A DNA stretch of 64,000 nucleotides, from contig OZ255824.1 of assembly GCA_965277495.1 (NCBI GenBank), positions 1,054,001 through 1,118,000 on the forward strand, read 5' to 3'. This document shows, piece by piece, positions 16,388 through 25,100 of the stretch. A program made the position numbers and the translations under genes. Source of the DNA: CAHJXG01 sp965277495 (GTDB lineage: Bacteria > Pseudomonadota > Alphaproteobacteria > Acetobacterales > Acetobacteraceae). The first letter of the stretch is position 1. Every line of letters begins with the position of its first letter. The notes below the pieces were generated by a model that saw only the letters and a list, made by a program, of their open reading frames with translations, made no database searches and was not told where the DNA came from.

Positions 16388-16936
16388 CTAAAATATCCCG
16401 CTGAACAACCCCTGGCGCTTGCGCTGGATGATCGGGGTGTCGCCGACCTCGGGCGATTGGCCCAATGCTGCATTCTGGCGCAGCCGGGCGCTCTCGCGCT
16501 GCGGGTCGACCGGAGTGCCGGCTGGCGGCGGGCTTTGCCAGAACATCAGCCGGTCGGTCAGCGGCCGGCTCGGGGTATCCAGGGCGGCCTCGTTGTCGAT
16601 GCGGTTGCGGATGTCCGCCGGCGCCGGACGCCCGGCAGCGGCAATCAACGCCTGCTGGCCCGGCGTGACGGCCGCATTGGGCTGCGCCAACACGGCGTCG
16701 GGGGTCAGCGTCGCCTCGGCCTGCTGGCGTTGCGTGAGTTCCTGCGGACGGGACGCGCCGGGCCGCGGCGGGCGCAGCGTCAGGTCCGGCGGCATCGACA
16801 GCGGCGCGCGCGTCGTCACCTGGAACTCGTCCGGCGCGTCGCGGGTCAGGCCGAAGGTGCGGGTCAGCTCGTCCCCGCTGCACGCCACGAGGCCGAAACC
16901 GCAAGCAGCGATAAAAACAGTCCGGAATGCCTTCAT
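16388..16936 (-). CDS. DUF3035 lipoprotein (BamF-like)
   Basis: A 182-residue lipoprotein starting MKAFRTVFIAACGFGLVACS, a classic lipobox with Cys at residue 19. Immediately after, RDAPDEFQVTTRAPLSMPPD and LRPPRPG match the DUF3035 signature of alphaproteobacterial proteins, some described as BAM-complex lipoproteins. The middle is rich in Ala, Pro and Gln and probably extended. It follows lspA by ten bases, so the signal peptidase that matures it is encoded in the same operon. The ATG at 16936 is set by the lipoprotein signal; the longer open frame upstream is inside lspA. Confidence 0.85.
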   Translation of the reverse strand: MKAFRTVFIAACGFGLVACSGDELTRTFGLTRDAPDEFQVTTRAPLSMPPDLTLRPPRPGASRPQELTQRQQAEATLTPDAVLAQPNAAVTPGQQALIAAAGRPAPADIRNRIDNEAALDTPSRPLTDRLMFWQSPPPAGTPVDPQRESARLRQNAALGQSPEVGDTPIIQRKRQGLFSGIF

Positions 16937-16946
16937 AACGCGGCTT

Positions 16947-17447
16947 TTACTGCCGAACGCCCGGCGCCTGCAAGCGGGTTCGCGGACGCAGCCCATCCAG
17001 CACCAACGCAGCCACGCCGCAGACGATGGCCGCGTCCGCGACATTGAACACATACCAGGACCAGCCATACGCGTGGGCGTGCAGGAAATCGACCACGGCG
17101 CCGAATCGCAGCCGGTCGATGACGTTGCCGACCGCCCCGCCGGCAATGGCCCCGAGACTGGCCGCCACCAGCACGCTCTCGGCCCGGCGCAGCCATACCG
17201 CCAGCGCCACCACGACCGCCAAGGCGACACCGGCCAGCAGCCAAGGCCCCCAGGCACCGTCCTGATGGAACAGCCCGAAGGTCACGCCTTGGTTCCACAC
17301 CATCGTCAGGCTGAGCATCGGCAGCAGCGGAACTTGCCCGCGGTCCGGCAAATGCAGCACCTCGAGCACCCACCATTTGCTTATCTGGTCGGCGGCCAGC
17401 ACCAGCAGCGCGGCGAGCAGGCCCCAGCGGACGCGCCCGGTGGTCAT
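16947..17447 (-). CDS. lspA: Lipoprotein signal peptidase (SPase II)
   Basis: An aspartic inner-membrane peptidase that removes signal peptides from lipoproteins at the lipobox Cys. The 166-residue protein has four hydrophobic segments. Seen: LAADQISKWWVLE, MVWNQGVTFGLF (the conserved NxGxAFG-type loop), VGNVIDRLRFGAVVDFL (first catalytic Asp region) and FNVADAAIVCG (second catalytic Asp). ATG at 17447 overlaps the ileS stop by four bases, so the two are coupled. The ileS-lspA order is standard in proteobacteria. Confidence 0.95.
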   Translation of the reverse strand: MTTGRVRWGLLAALLVLAADQISKWWVLEVLHLPDRGQVPLLPMLSLTMVWNQGVTFGLFHQDGAWGPWLLAGVALAVVVALAVWLRRAESVLVAASLGAIAGGAVGNVIDRLRFGAVVDFLHAHAYGWSWYVFNVADAAIVCGVAALVLDGLRPRTRLQAPGVRQ

Positions 17448-20233
17448 TCGGCAGCTTGGCCGCACGCCAACGTGCCGACCGCGCCGACGCAGCGGACACA
17501 TAGCGCTGCGTGCCCCGGCTGCTGCCCAACCTCGGGCAGCACGCGCCAGCACCGCGCGCACTTGTCGCCGGGCGCACGGTGCACCGCCAGCGCCTCGTCG
17601 AACTGCGCACCGGACACGATGATGGCCTCGGCCCAGCCCTCGGCGTCCAGCATGTCCGCATAGCCGCCCGGCAGCGTGACCGTGGCCTGCAACGAAGCGC
17701 CGATCAGCTTCTCGAGCCGCGCCGCCTCCAGCGCCGTCGTCACCACCCCGCGCGCCTCGCGGATTTCGGCCCAACGCTCGCCAAGGGGAGCGTCATGCCA
17801 GGCCGCCGGGATGGGTGGGAACATCTGCAGATGGACGCTGCCGTCCTCGGACGGGAACCGGGCCAGCCAAGCCTCCTCCGCGGTGAAGCACAGCACGGGC
17901 GCGAGCCAGGCGGCCAGGCAACGGTGCAAATGGTCCAGCACCGTCCTCGCCGCCCTGCGCCGGACGCTGCTGGCGGGATCGCAATACAGCACGTCCTTGC
18001 GCACATCGAAATAGAACGCGGACAGGTCGGCGGAGCAGAAGGCGTGGATGTCGGGATACACCCCGGTCCAGTCATGCGTCGCCAACGCACCGCGCATGCG
18101 CTTGTCGAGCTCGGCCAGCCGGTGCAGCACCCAACGCTCCAGCTCGGGCATATCGGCGTCCGGCACGCGCTCGTCTTCGGTGAACCCGGCCAGGCTGCCC
18201 AGCAGCCACCGCAGCGTGTTGCGCAACCGGCGATACAGCTCGGCCTGCTGCTTCAGGATCTCTGGACCGATGCGCAAATCCTCCGACACGTCGGAGTTCA
18301 CCACCCACAGCCGCAGGATGTCGGCGCCGAGCTTGTCCGTGACCTCCTGCGGTGCCGTCACGTTGCCGAGCGACTTGCTCATCTTGCGGCCATTCTCGTC
18401 CAGCACGAAGCCATGCGTCAGCACCGCCTTGTATGGCGCGCTGCCCCGCGTCCCGACCGCTTCAAGCAAGCTCGTCTGGAACCAGCCGCGATGCTGGTCG
18501 CTGCCTTCCAAATACAGGTCCGCCGGCCAGGGTCCGCCACGGGCTTCCAACGCGAAGGCATGGGTGCTGCCGCTCTCGAACCACACGTCGACGATGTCCA
18601 TGACCTGCTCGAACTCGTTGGGATCGTAGTCATTGCCCAGGAAACGGCCCGGCGGCGAGCTATACCAGGCGTCGGCGCCCTCATTGTTGAAGGCGGCGGT
18701 GATGCGGGCGACGACGGCCGGGTCGCGCAACGGCTCGCCGGTGCGGCGGTCGACGAACACTGGGATCGGCACGCCCCAGGCGCGCTGCCGGCTGATGCAC
18801 CAATCCGGGCGTCCGGCGACCATGCTGGCAAGCCGGGTGCGCCCGGCTTCGGGCACGAAGTTGATGCGGGCGATCTCGGCCAGCGCCTTGGCGCGGATCT
18901 GTTCCGGGCCGTCCATGCGGATAAACCACTGCGGCGTCGCGCGATAGATGACGGGCGCCTTGCTGCGCCAGGAATGCGGGTAGGAATGCAGCAGGGTGCC
19001 GCGGGCCAGCAGGCCGCCAGACGCCTCCATCGCTGCGCCGACCGGTGCCGCCGCCTTAAACACATGCACCCCGGCGAACATCGGCACCCAAGCGGCATAG
19101 GTCCCGTCCGGCCCGACCGCCTCCGGCACTTCGAGCCCGTGCGCGCGGCCTAGCAAGAAGTCCTCCTCGCCATGCGCGGGCGCGATATGGACGAAGCCGG
19201 TGCCCTGCTCGGTCGTCACGAATTCCGCCGACAGCAGCGGCGCGTCATGGTCGTAACCTTGGCCGCGCAACGGATGCGCGCAGATCAGGCCGGCGAGTTC
19301 CGGGCCCTTATAGACGTGTCCGATGTGGTGCGTCGCAATGCCGGAAGCTGCGCAGACCTGCGGCAGCAAGGCCAGCGCGATCAGCAGCCGCTCGCCGGGG
19401 CGGGCCAGCGAGCCCTCATTCACGCCGTCGACATGGACCAGCGCGTAGTCGATCTCGGGCCCATACGCCAAGGCGCGGTTGCCCGGCAGAGTCCAGACCG
19501 TCGTGGTCCAGATCACCACGGCGGCGCCCGCCAGGTCGCCGCCGCCATTCAGGATCGGGAAACGGGCGAACGCCGTGTCGCTGGTGCGGTCGTGATACTC
19601 GATCTCGGCCTCGGCCAGCGCAGTCTTTTCGACCGGGCTCCACATCACCGGGCGCAGGCCACGATACAGCGCGCCGTTCAGCAGGAACTTGCTGATTTCC
19701 CCGGCGATCGCCGCCTCCGACGAGAAATCCATCGTCGCATAGCGCCCGGCCCAGTCGCCCACCACGCCCAGCCGCTGGAACTCGTCCGTCTGCACCGCGA
19801 GCCAATGCGCCGAATAACGCCGGCACTCGTCGCGGAAGTCCAGCACCGGGACGGCGTCCTTGTCGCGCCCGGACTTGCGGTATTCCTCCTCGACCTTCCA
19901 CTCGATCGGCAGGCCATGCGTGTCCCATCCGGGAATATAGTCCACGTCCTCGCCGGCCATGCGATGGGCGCGCATGACCACGTCTTTCAGGATGCGGTTC
20001 AGCGCGTGGCCGATATGCAGGTGGCCGTTGGAATAGATGGGTCCGTCATGCAGCACAAAGGGTGGTCGGCCCGCCATCGCCGCCTTGGTGCGGTCCCACA
20101 GGCCGATGCGGCCCCAGCGCGCCAGCAGGTCGGGTTCACGCTTCGGCAGGTCCCCGCGCATCGGGAACGAAGTGGACGGCAGGAAGACGGTCGTTCGGTA
20201 GTCGGGCGTTGTCGTTACAGGCGTGTCGGGCAT
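17444..20233 (-). CDS. ileS: Isoleucyl-tRNA synthetase
   Basis: A class I synthetase of 929 residues charging tRNA-Ile, with an editing domain against valine. Seen: YSNGHLHIGHALNRILKD (HIGH motif), WDTHGLPIEWKVE, the CP1 editing region, GRKMSKSLGN (KMSKS) and a C-terminal zinc site CARCWRV with ALCVRCVGAV. The length and the zinc site mark the bacterial type. It lies between ribF (112 bases upstream) and lspA (overlap), all on the minus strand, forming a maoC-ribF-ileS-lspA-lipoprotein run. Confidence 0.97.
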   Translation of the reverse strand: MPDTPVTTTPDYRTTVFLPSTSFPMRGDLPKREPDLLARWGRIGLWDRTKAAMAGRPPFVLHDGPIYSNGHLHIGHALNRILKDVVMRAHRMAGEDVDYIPGWDTHGLPIEWKVEEEYRKSGRDKDAVPVLDFRDECRRYSAHWLAVQTDEFQRLGVVGDWAGRYATMDFSSEAAIAGEISKFLLNGALYRGLRPVMWSPVEKTALAEAEIEYHDRTSDTAFARFPILNGGGDLAGAAVVIWTTTVWTLPGNRALAYGPEIDYALVHVDGVNEGSLARPGERLLIALALLPQVCAASGIATHHIGHVYKGPELAGLICAHPLRGQGYDHDAPLLSAEFVTTEQGTGFVHIAPAHGEEDFLLGRAHGLEVPEAVGPDGTYAAWVPMFAGVHVFKAAAPVGAAMEASGGLLARGTLLHSYPHSWRSKAPVIYRATPQWFIRMDGPEQIRAKALAEIARINFVPEAGRTRLASMVAGRPDWCISRQRAWGVPIPVFVDRRTGEPLRDPAVVARITAAFNNEGADAWYSSPPGRFLGNDYDPNEFEQVMDIVDVWFESGSTHAFALEARGGPWPADLYLEGSDQHRGWFQTSLLEAVGTRGSAPYKAVLTHGFVLDENGRKMSKSLGNVTAPQEVTDKLGADILRLWVVNSDVSEDLRIGPEILKQQAELYRRLRNTLRWLLGSLAGFTEDERVPDADMPELERWVLHRLAELDKRMRGALATHDWTGVYPDIHAFCSADLSAFYFDVRKDVLYCDPASSVRRRAARTVLDHLHRCLAAWLAPVLCFTAEEAWLARFPSEDGSVHLQMFPPIPAAWHDAPLGERWAEIREARGVVTTALEAARLEKLIGASLQATVTLPGGYADMLDAEGWAEAIIVSGAQFDEALAVHRAPGDKCARCWRVLPEVGQQPGHAALCVRCVGAVGTLACGQAAE

Positions 20234-20345
20234 GAGATCGGTCCAGGTTGCGGCGGTTTCACGCGAAGGCAGTTCCGGCGCTCAGGCCGGGCGGATAATT
20301 CGCGGACTTATCGTTCGCAATTGCGGGATATGGACCATGGACGGG

Positions 20346-21311
20346 TTATGCGGAAGGCGGGCCGACCGGGTCAAGCGTCGTGAGCAGCGCGCGGGCCTGC
20401 TCTGCGTCGGCAACGATCTGCGCCCGCAGCTCATCGAACGAGGCGAACTTGCGCTCGGCGCGCAAAAAGGCGTGCAGCCCCACCGCGATCTCCTGGCCAT
20501 ACAGGTCGCCGGCGAAGTCGAACAGATGCGCTTCCAGGCGGCTTTCCGTGCCCTCGTTCACCGTCGGGCGGCGGCCGATGTTCGCGACGCCGGGCACGGC
20601 CGCACCGTCGGGCAGGCGCGCGCGAACCGCATACACGCCGCGCGCCGGCTCCAGATGGCGGCCCAACGGCACGTTCGCGGTCGGGAAGCCGATCGTCCGG
20701 CCGCGCTTGTCGCCGTGCGTGACGGTGCCGCGCACCGCCCAGGGCCGGCCAAGCTCGGCGGCGGCGCGCTCGGGATAGCCGTCCTGCAACAGCCGGCGGA
20801 TGCGGGTCGAGCTAATCGGCCCCTGCCCGTCGGCGAGCGGCGGCACGACCGTGAGGCCGATCCCCAACGCCTCCGCCCGCGCCGCCAGGAACCCGGCGTC
20901 ACCGCCGCGGCGGTGCCCAAATGCGAAATCGGGGCCGCATGCCAGATGCGCGGCGCCGATGCCCTCATGCAGCACTTCGTCCACGAACGTCTCAGCGCTC
21001 AGCCACGAAAAGCTGCGGTCAAACGGGATTTCATAGACGATCTGAACGCCGAGCGCCGCCAACGCCTCGGCGCGTTCGGCGGACAGGGTCAGGCGGAAGG
21101 CCGGGTCTTCGGGGCGGAACAGCTCGCGCGGATGCGGCTCGAAGGTCAGTACGGCGGGCTTAGCGCCGGGCCGGGCGCCATGGGCGGCGCGCAGCACGTG
21201 GGCGTGGCCCAGATGCACGCCGTCGAAATTGCCCAGCGCGACCGTGGCGCCGCGCAGCGCTTCGGGCAAGCGCCGCCAGTCGCGGACGATCTGCAAACCG
21301 GCCGGTTCCAT
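20346..21311 (-). CDS. ribF: Bifunctional riboflavin kinase / FAD synthetase
   Basis: RibF phosphorylates riboflavin to FMN and adenylates FMN to FAD. The 321-residue protein has an N-terminal nucleotidyltransferase domain (ALGNFDGVHLGHAHVL, then ACGPDFAFGHRRGGD and ISSTRIRRLL) and a C-terminal kinase domain (GDKRGRTIGFPTANVPL, GVYAVRARL, NIGRRPTVNEG). ATG at 21311 shares one base with the stop of the maoC gene (TGATG), so translation is coupled. A TTG one codon earlier is an alternative start. Together the two genes precede ileS. Confidence 0.95.
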   Translation of the reverse strand: MEPAGLQIVRDWRRLPEALRGATVALGNFDGVHLGHAHVLRAAHGARPGAKPAVLTFEPHPRELFRPEDPAFRLTLSAERAEALAALGVQIVYEIPFDRSFSWLSAETFVDEVLHEGIGAAHLACGPDFAFGHRRGGDAGFLAARAEALGIGLTVVPPLADGQGPISSTRIRRLLQDGYPERAAAELGRPWAVRGTVTHGDKRGRTIGFPTANVPLGRHLEPARGVYAVRARLPDGAAVPGVANIGRRPTVNEGTESRLEAHLFDFAGDLYGQEIAVGLHAFLRAERKFASFDELRAQIVADAEQARALLTTLDPVGPPSA

Positions 21312-21730
21312 CAAGCGCGGCTGCGTGGCATCACCGTGGCTTCGCCCTCAATGACGACCTTGCCCGCCACCGTGCAAACCGTCTTCAAGGTCGCGCGCTT
21401 CTTCTCCGCATCGAGCGCCGTCACCTCCGCCGTAGCGGTCACGGTGTCGCCGATCTTCACCGGACGGCGGAACTGCAGGGTCTGCGCGAGATAGATCGTC
21501 CCCGGCCCCGGCAATTGCGTGCCCAGCACCGCGCTGATCAGCCCGGCCGATAGCATTCCGTGCGCCACACGCTCCTTGAAAATCGACGCGGCGGCCGCCT
21601 CGGCGTTCAGGTGCACCGGATTGGTGTCGAGGCTTACGGCCGCGAACAGCAGGATGTCGGCCTCGGTGATCGTCTTGCCGATGCTGGCGGCCTGGCCGAT
21701 GTGCAGGTCCTCGAACGCGATGCCGTCCAT
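21311..21730 (-). CDS. MaoC-like (R)-hydratase
   Basis: A hot-dog-fold protein of 139 residues of the MaoC/PhaJ type, which hydrates enoyl-CoA to (R)-3-hydroxyacyl-CoA or acts on a related thioester. The hydratase motif is visible in FAAVSLDTNPVHLN (Asp, Asn and His region), followed by AHGMLSAGLISAVLG, both family hallmarks. ATG at 21730 (MDGIAFEDLHIGQ) is the natural start. It begins the ribF-ileS transcript. In this genome it could supply (R)-3-hydroxyacyl-CoA monomers for the PHA synthase at 41209, but the genes are far apart, so that is only a possibility. Confidence 0.88.
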   Translation of the reverse strand: MDGIAFEDLHIGQAASIGKTITEADILLFAAVSLDTNPVHLNAEAAAASIFKERVAHGMLSAGLISAVLGTQLPGPGTIYLAQTLQFRRPVKIGDTVTATAEVTALDAEKKRATLKTVCTVAGKVVIEGEATVMPRSRA

Positions 21731-21768
21731 GCTGGGTCTCCCTCGATGAGTTGGGCAAGGCTTGGAAA

Positions 21769-22941
21769 ATGGACAAGGCATGGGCGCAGTGCGAAGGTCA
21801 AGGCATCTTCACCACGCTGGAACGCTTGATGCCGCAGACGCAGATTGGCACCTCCGAGGAGCTTCTCGCCGAACTCGCCGGCTGGGTGCAAACGGAGACG
21901 CCGACCACCGACGCCGCCGCGGTGAACCGCCTGATGGACCGCGCCGAGGCCGGCCTGGCCCAAGCCGGCGCCGAGATCACCCGCATTCCCGGCCGCGACG
22001 GCTTTGCCGACAACCTGGTCGCCCGCACGCCCGGCGTTGGCAAGCCCATCATGGTCGCCGGCCACCTCGATACCGTGTGGTCGCACGGCACCCTTGACAC
22101 TATGCCCTATCGCATCGACGGCGACCGCGCGCACGGACCCGGCATCTTCGATATGAAGGCTGGCAGCTTCCTGGCGTTCAATGCGGTCCGCTCCATCCTG
22201 GCGCAGCGCGTGCGCACCCACCGTCCTATCACCCTATTATTAACGCCGGATGAAGAGGTCGGCAGCCCCACCAGCCGCGGCCTGATCGAGCGCGAGGGCG
22301 CAGCATCGGAATGCGTGCTGATCGTCGAGCCCGCCGGATCCGGCGGCGCATGCGTCACCGCGCGGAAGGGCGTCGGCCGCTTCACGCTGCGCGTCACTGG
22401 CCGCGGCGCCCACAGCGGCGGCAACTTCTCCGAAGGCGCCAGCGCCGTCGTCGAGTTGGCGCAGCAGATCGGCCGCATCCACGCGATGGTCGACATCGAG
22501 GCCGGCATCACGCTGAACGCCGCGCCGATCTGGGGCGGGTCGCGGCCCAACGTCATCGCCCCCGACGCCGGCTGCGAGATCGACCTGCGCGTGCCGACCA
22601 TCGAGGCCGGGGAGCGGATGACGCGCCGCTTGCTGGCGCTGGCGCCCTTCGATCCGCGCTGCGCCGTGCACGTCGAGGGCGGCATGAACCGGCCGCCGAT
22701 GACCGAGACGCCGGCCATCCTGGAGTTATACGGACGCACCCGGGCGCTGGCCGGGTTCGACTTGCCGAAGCAGCATCGCGGCGGCGCGTCGGACGGCAAC
22801 TTCACCGCGGCGCTCGGCGTTCCGACGCTCGACGGCCTCGGCTGTCCCGGCGCCGGGGCACACGCCAGCCATGAACACATATTGTGGCGCGAGCTTGCCC
22901 CGCGCGCCGCGCTGATTGCCAGCCTGTTGGAGACCCTGTGA
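21769..22941 (+). CDS. M20-family metallopeptidase (carboxypeptidase G2-like)
   Basis: A zinc-dependent amidohydrolase or peptidase of about 390 residues. Metal-site motifs: VAGHLDTVWSHG (His, Asp), GPGIFDMKAGS (bridging Asp), LLTPDEEVGS (catalytic and ligand Glu), IVEPAG, and the C-terminal GAHASHEH His. The dimerisation domain contains GRGAHSGGNFSEGASA. The GHLDTVW and FDMKAG forms are closest to glutamate carboxypeptidase / CPG2 proteins. Start choice is uncertain: ATG 21769 is used here, but ATG 21829 (MPQTQIGTSEEL) would fit the family start well. No secretion signal is visible. It is divergent from maoC and leads a tight run with the next three genes. Confidence 0.85.
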   Translation: MDKAWAQCEGQGIFTTLERLMPQTQIGTSEELLAELAGWVQTETPTTDAAAVNRLMDRAEAGLAQAGAEITRIPGRDGFADNLVARTPGVGKPIMVAGHLDTVWSHGTLDTMPYRIDGDRAHGPGIFDMKAGSFLAFNAVRSILAQRVRTHRPITLLLTPDEEVGSPTSRGLIEREGAASECVLIVEPAGSGGACVTARKGVGRFTLRVTGRGAHSGGNFSEGASAVVELAQQIGRIHAMVDIEAGITLNAAPIWGGSRPNVIAPDAGCEIDLRVPTIEAGERMTRRLLALAPFDPRCAVHVEGGMNRPPMTETPAILELYGRTRALAGFDLPKQHRGGASDGNFTAALGVPTLDGLGCPGAGAHASHEHILWRELAPRAALIASLLETL

Positions 22942-22942
22942 G

Positions 22943-23698
22943 ATGGACCGGCACCACGACTGCGCCCGCCTGCTGCTGAGCGCCCGGCGCGACCCGACGC
23001 AGAAGCTGCACAGCCTGCCGGAGGTGATGCGGCCGCAGACCGAGGAGCAGGCCTATCTGATCCAACGCGCCATCATGGCGGAACTCGGCGAGATCGGCGC
23101 GTGGAAGGTCGGCTCGCCCAACCCGGCCGGTCCGGTCAACTGCGCGCCGCTCCCGTCCGCCGGCGTGCAGGCCAGCCCCGGCCATGTCCTGACCGAGCAA
23201 TGCACCGACCAGAGCGTCGAGGCCGAGATCGCGGTGAAGATCGGACGCGACCTGCCGCCACGGGACCCGCCGTATGCGCCGGAGGACATCGTGGCCGCCA
23301 TCGCCTCCGCCCATCCGGCGATTGAGGTGCTGCAAAGCCGCTTCGTCGATATAGGTCGCGTCGACCCGCTCTCGCTCCTCGCCGACAGCCTGTCGCATTT
23401 CGGCCTGGTCGTCGGACCCGCCATCCCCGGCTGGCGGTCGATCGACCTCGCCGCGGAACAGGTCGCGCTGATCGTGAACGGGGCGGAGATGAAGCGCTGC
23501 ACCGGCAATCCGGCTGGGGATATGCTGCGGCTGGTGGCATGGCTCGCGAACCACGGCGCGCGTTGGGCCGGTGGGCTGCGGGCCGGGCAATACGTGACGA
23601 CGGGGTCGTGGACGGCGAAGGATTTCGTGACGCCGGGCGCGGAGGTGCGGGTCGTGTTCAACCAAGCAGGGGAGGCCGCGATGCGGTTTTCGAGATGA
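22943..23698 (+). CDS. 2-keto-4-pentenoate hydratase-family protein
   Basis: A 251-residue protein of the FAH/2-oxopent-4-enoate hydratase family. EIGAWKVGSPNP, SVEAEIAVKIGRDLP (metal-binding Glu pair), AIEVLQSRF and the C-terminal GQYVTTGSW are characteristic. Members hydrate 2-oxo-alkenoates in meta-cleavage pathways or act as related decarboxylases. The ATG lies one base after the M20 stop, and its own stop overlaps the SDR start. Without other meta-cleavage genes nearby, the substrate is open. Confidence 0.82.
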   Translation: MDRHHDCARLLLSARRDPTQKLHSLPEVMRPQTEEQAYLIQRAIMAELGEIGAWKVGSPNPAGPVNCAPLPSAGVQASPGHVLTEQCTDQSVEAEIAVKIGRDLPPRDPPYAPEDIVAAIASAHPAIEVLQSRFVDIGRVDPLSLLADSLSHFGLVVGPAIPGWRSIDLAAEQVALIVNGAEMKRCTGNPAGDMLRLVAWLANHGARWAGGLRAGQYVTTGSWTAKDFVTPGAEVRVVFNQAGEAAMRFSR

Positions 23699-24369
23699 CG
23701 GGCGCATTGGTCGTCGGCGCCGGGCCGGGCTTATCGGCGAGCCTGGCCCGCTTGCTGGCGCGGCAGGGGCATAGCGTGGCGCTCGCGGCGCGGCGCACCG
23801 ACAAGCTCGCGGTGCTGGCGTCCGAAACCGGCGCCAGCCTGCACGCCTGCGACGCGTCCGATCCCGCCAGCGTCGCCGCCCTGTTCAAGGCGGTCGGCGC
23901 GCCCGAGGTGGTGCTGTACAACGCGAGCTATCGCACTGGGGGCGCCCTGGTGGACCTGGACCCGGCGGATGTCGCGAAAAGCCTTGCCGTCAGCGCGTTC
24001 GGCGCGTTCCTGGTGGCGCAACAGGCCGCACGCGGCATGCTGGCGGCCGGGCGCGGCACGATCCTGCTGACGGGCGCATCCGCGGGGGTAAAGGGCTTCG
24101 CGCAATCCGCGCCGTTCGCGATGGGCAAGTTCGCCTTGCGCGGACTGGCGCAGAGCATGGCGCGGGAACTGCACCCCAAGGGCGTCCACGTCATCCATGT
24201 CGTGGTCGACGGCGGCATCCGCTCCGACGCGCGCCCGACGCCGGCGGACGCGCCGGACAGCTTGCTGGACCCGGACGCCATCGCGCAGACCATGCTGGAC
24301 GTGATGGCGCAGCCACGGTCGTGCTGGACCGACGAGATCGCCGTGCGCCCGTGGACGGAGCGGTTCTGA
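23695..24369 (+). CDS. Short-chain dehydrogenase/reductase
   Basis: A 224-residue NAD(P)-dependent oxidoreductase of the Rossmann SDR family. The cofactor loop reads ALVVGAGPGLSASLARLLA (a GxGxGxG-type variant), then VVLYNASYRTGG takes the place of the usual NAG motif. ILLTGASAG carries the catalytic Ser region. The YxxxK motif is altered: where it should be, the sequence reads SAPFAMGKFALRG, with Phe in place of Tyr and Lys present. Loss of the catalytic Tyr makes normal reductase activity doubtful. The ATG overlaps the hydratase stop by four bases. Confidence 0.83.
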   Translation: MTGALVVGAGPGLSASLARLLARQGHSVALAARRTDKLAVLASETGASLHACDASDPASVAALFKAVGAPEVVLYNASYRTGGALVDLDPADVAKSLAVSAFGAFLVAQQAARGMLAAGRGTILLTGASAGVKGFAQSAPFAMGKFALRGLAQSMARELHPKGVHVIHVVVDGGIRSDARPTPADAPDSLLDPDAIAQTMLDVMAQPRSCWTDEIAVRPWTERF

Positions 24370-25100
24370 CCGCCACGCCGGACGCAGCGCCGCTTGGGCA
24401 TTTCCGGCTGGAGCGGGTGGAGGAGATCGGCTCCACCTCCGAGGAGCTGAAGGCGCGGGCCGTGGACGGTGCGAACGAGGCCGCGTTGCTCGCACGGCGG
24501 CAGACTGGCGGACGCGGGCGGCTGGGCCGGAACTGGCGCACCATCGAGGGCAACCTGCATCTGTCGGTGCTGCTGCGCCCGCGAACGCTGCGGTGGCCCG
24601 GCCATTGGTCCATCCTGTCCGCCGTCGCCCTGGCCGACACGGTCCGCCCTTATGTCCCGGACGCCAACCGCCTGCGGCTGAAATGGCCGAACGACTTGAT
24701 GCTGAACGGCGGCAAGCTGGCGGGCATCCTGTTAGAGGCCGGCTTTACCGACCCGCCATGGCTGGTGATCGGGTTCGGCGTGAACCTGGCCGGCGCGCCT
24801 CTCGATATCGGGCGTCCGACTGCGTGCCTGGCCGACATGGGCCCTCCCCCGCCGCCGGAGCGGTTCGCCGCCGGGCTGCTCGACACGCTGCAACGCTGGC
24901 GCGAATGCTATGGCCGCGAGGGTTTTGCGCCGGTGCAGGCGGCGTGGCTTGCCATGGCGCATAGGCCCGGCGACCTCCTTGTGGCGGGCGCCGGCAAACA
25001 CCGCGTGCAGGGCGCATTCCGTGGCTTGGGGCCGGACGGCGCGCTGCTGCTCGATAGCGCGGATGGCGAGGTCGCGGTCGCGTCCGGCGAATTAGAGTGA
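24351..25100 (+). CDS. birA: Biotin--[acetyl-CoA-carboxylase] ligase
   Basis: BirA attaches biotin to the carrier domain of acetyl-CoA carboxylase and other carboxylases. Seen: EEIGSTSEELKA, TGGRGRLGRNW (biotinoyl-AMP loop), LKWPNDLMLNGGKLAGILLE and VIGFGVNLAG. The protein is about 249 residues and lacks the N-terminal helix-turn-helix domain, so it is the monofunctional type without repressor activity. No ATG is available; GTG 24351 inside the end of the SDR gene is chosen, and GTG 24321 is possible. The end overlaps the convergent glycosyltransferase by nine bases. Confidence 0.92.
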   Translation: MDGAVLTATPDAAPLGHFRLERVEEIGSTSEELKARAVDGANEAALLARRQTGGRGRLGRNWRTIEGNLHLSVLLRPRTLRWPGHWSILSAVALADTVRPYVPDANRLRLKWPNDLMLNGGKLAGILLEAGFTDPPWLVIGFGVNLAGAPLDIGRPTACLADMGPPPPPERFAAGLLDTLQRWRECYGREGFAPVQAAWLAMAHRPGDLLVAGAGKHRVQGAFRGLGPDGALLLDSADGEVAVASGELE

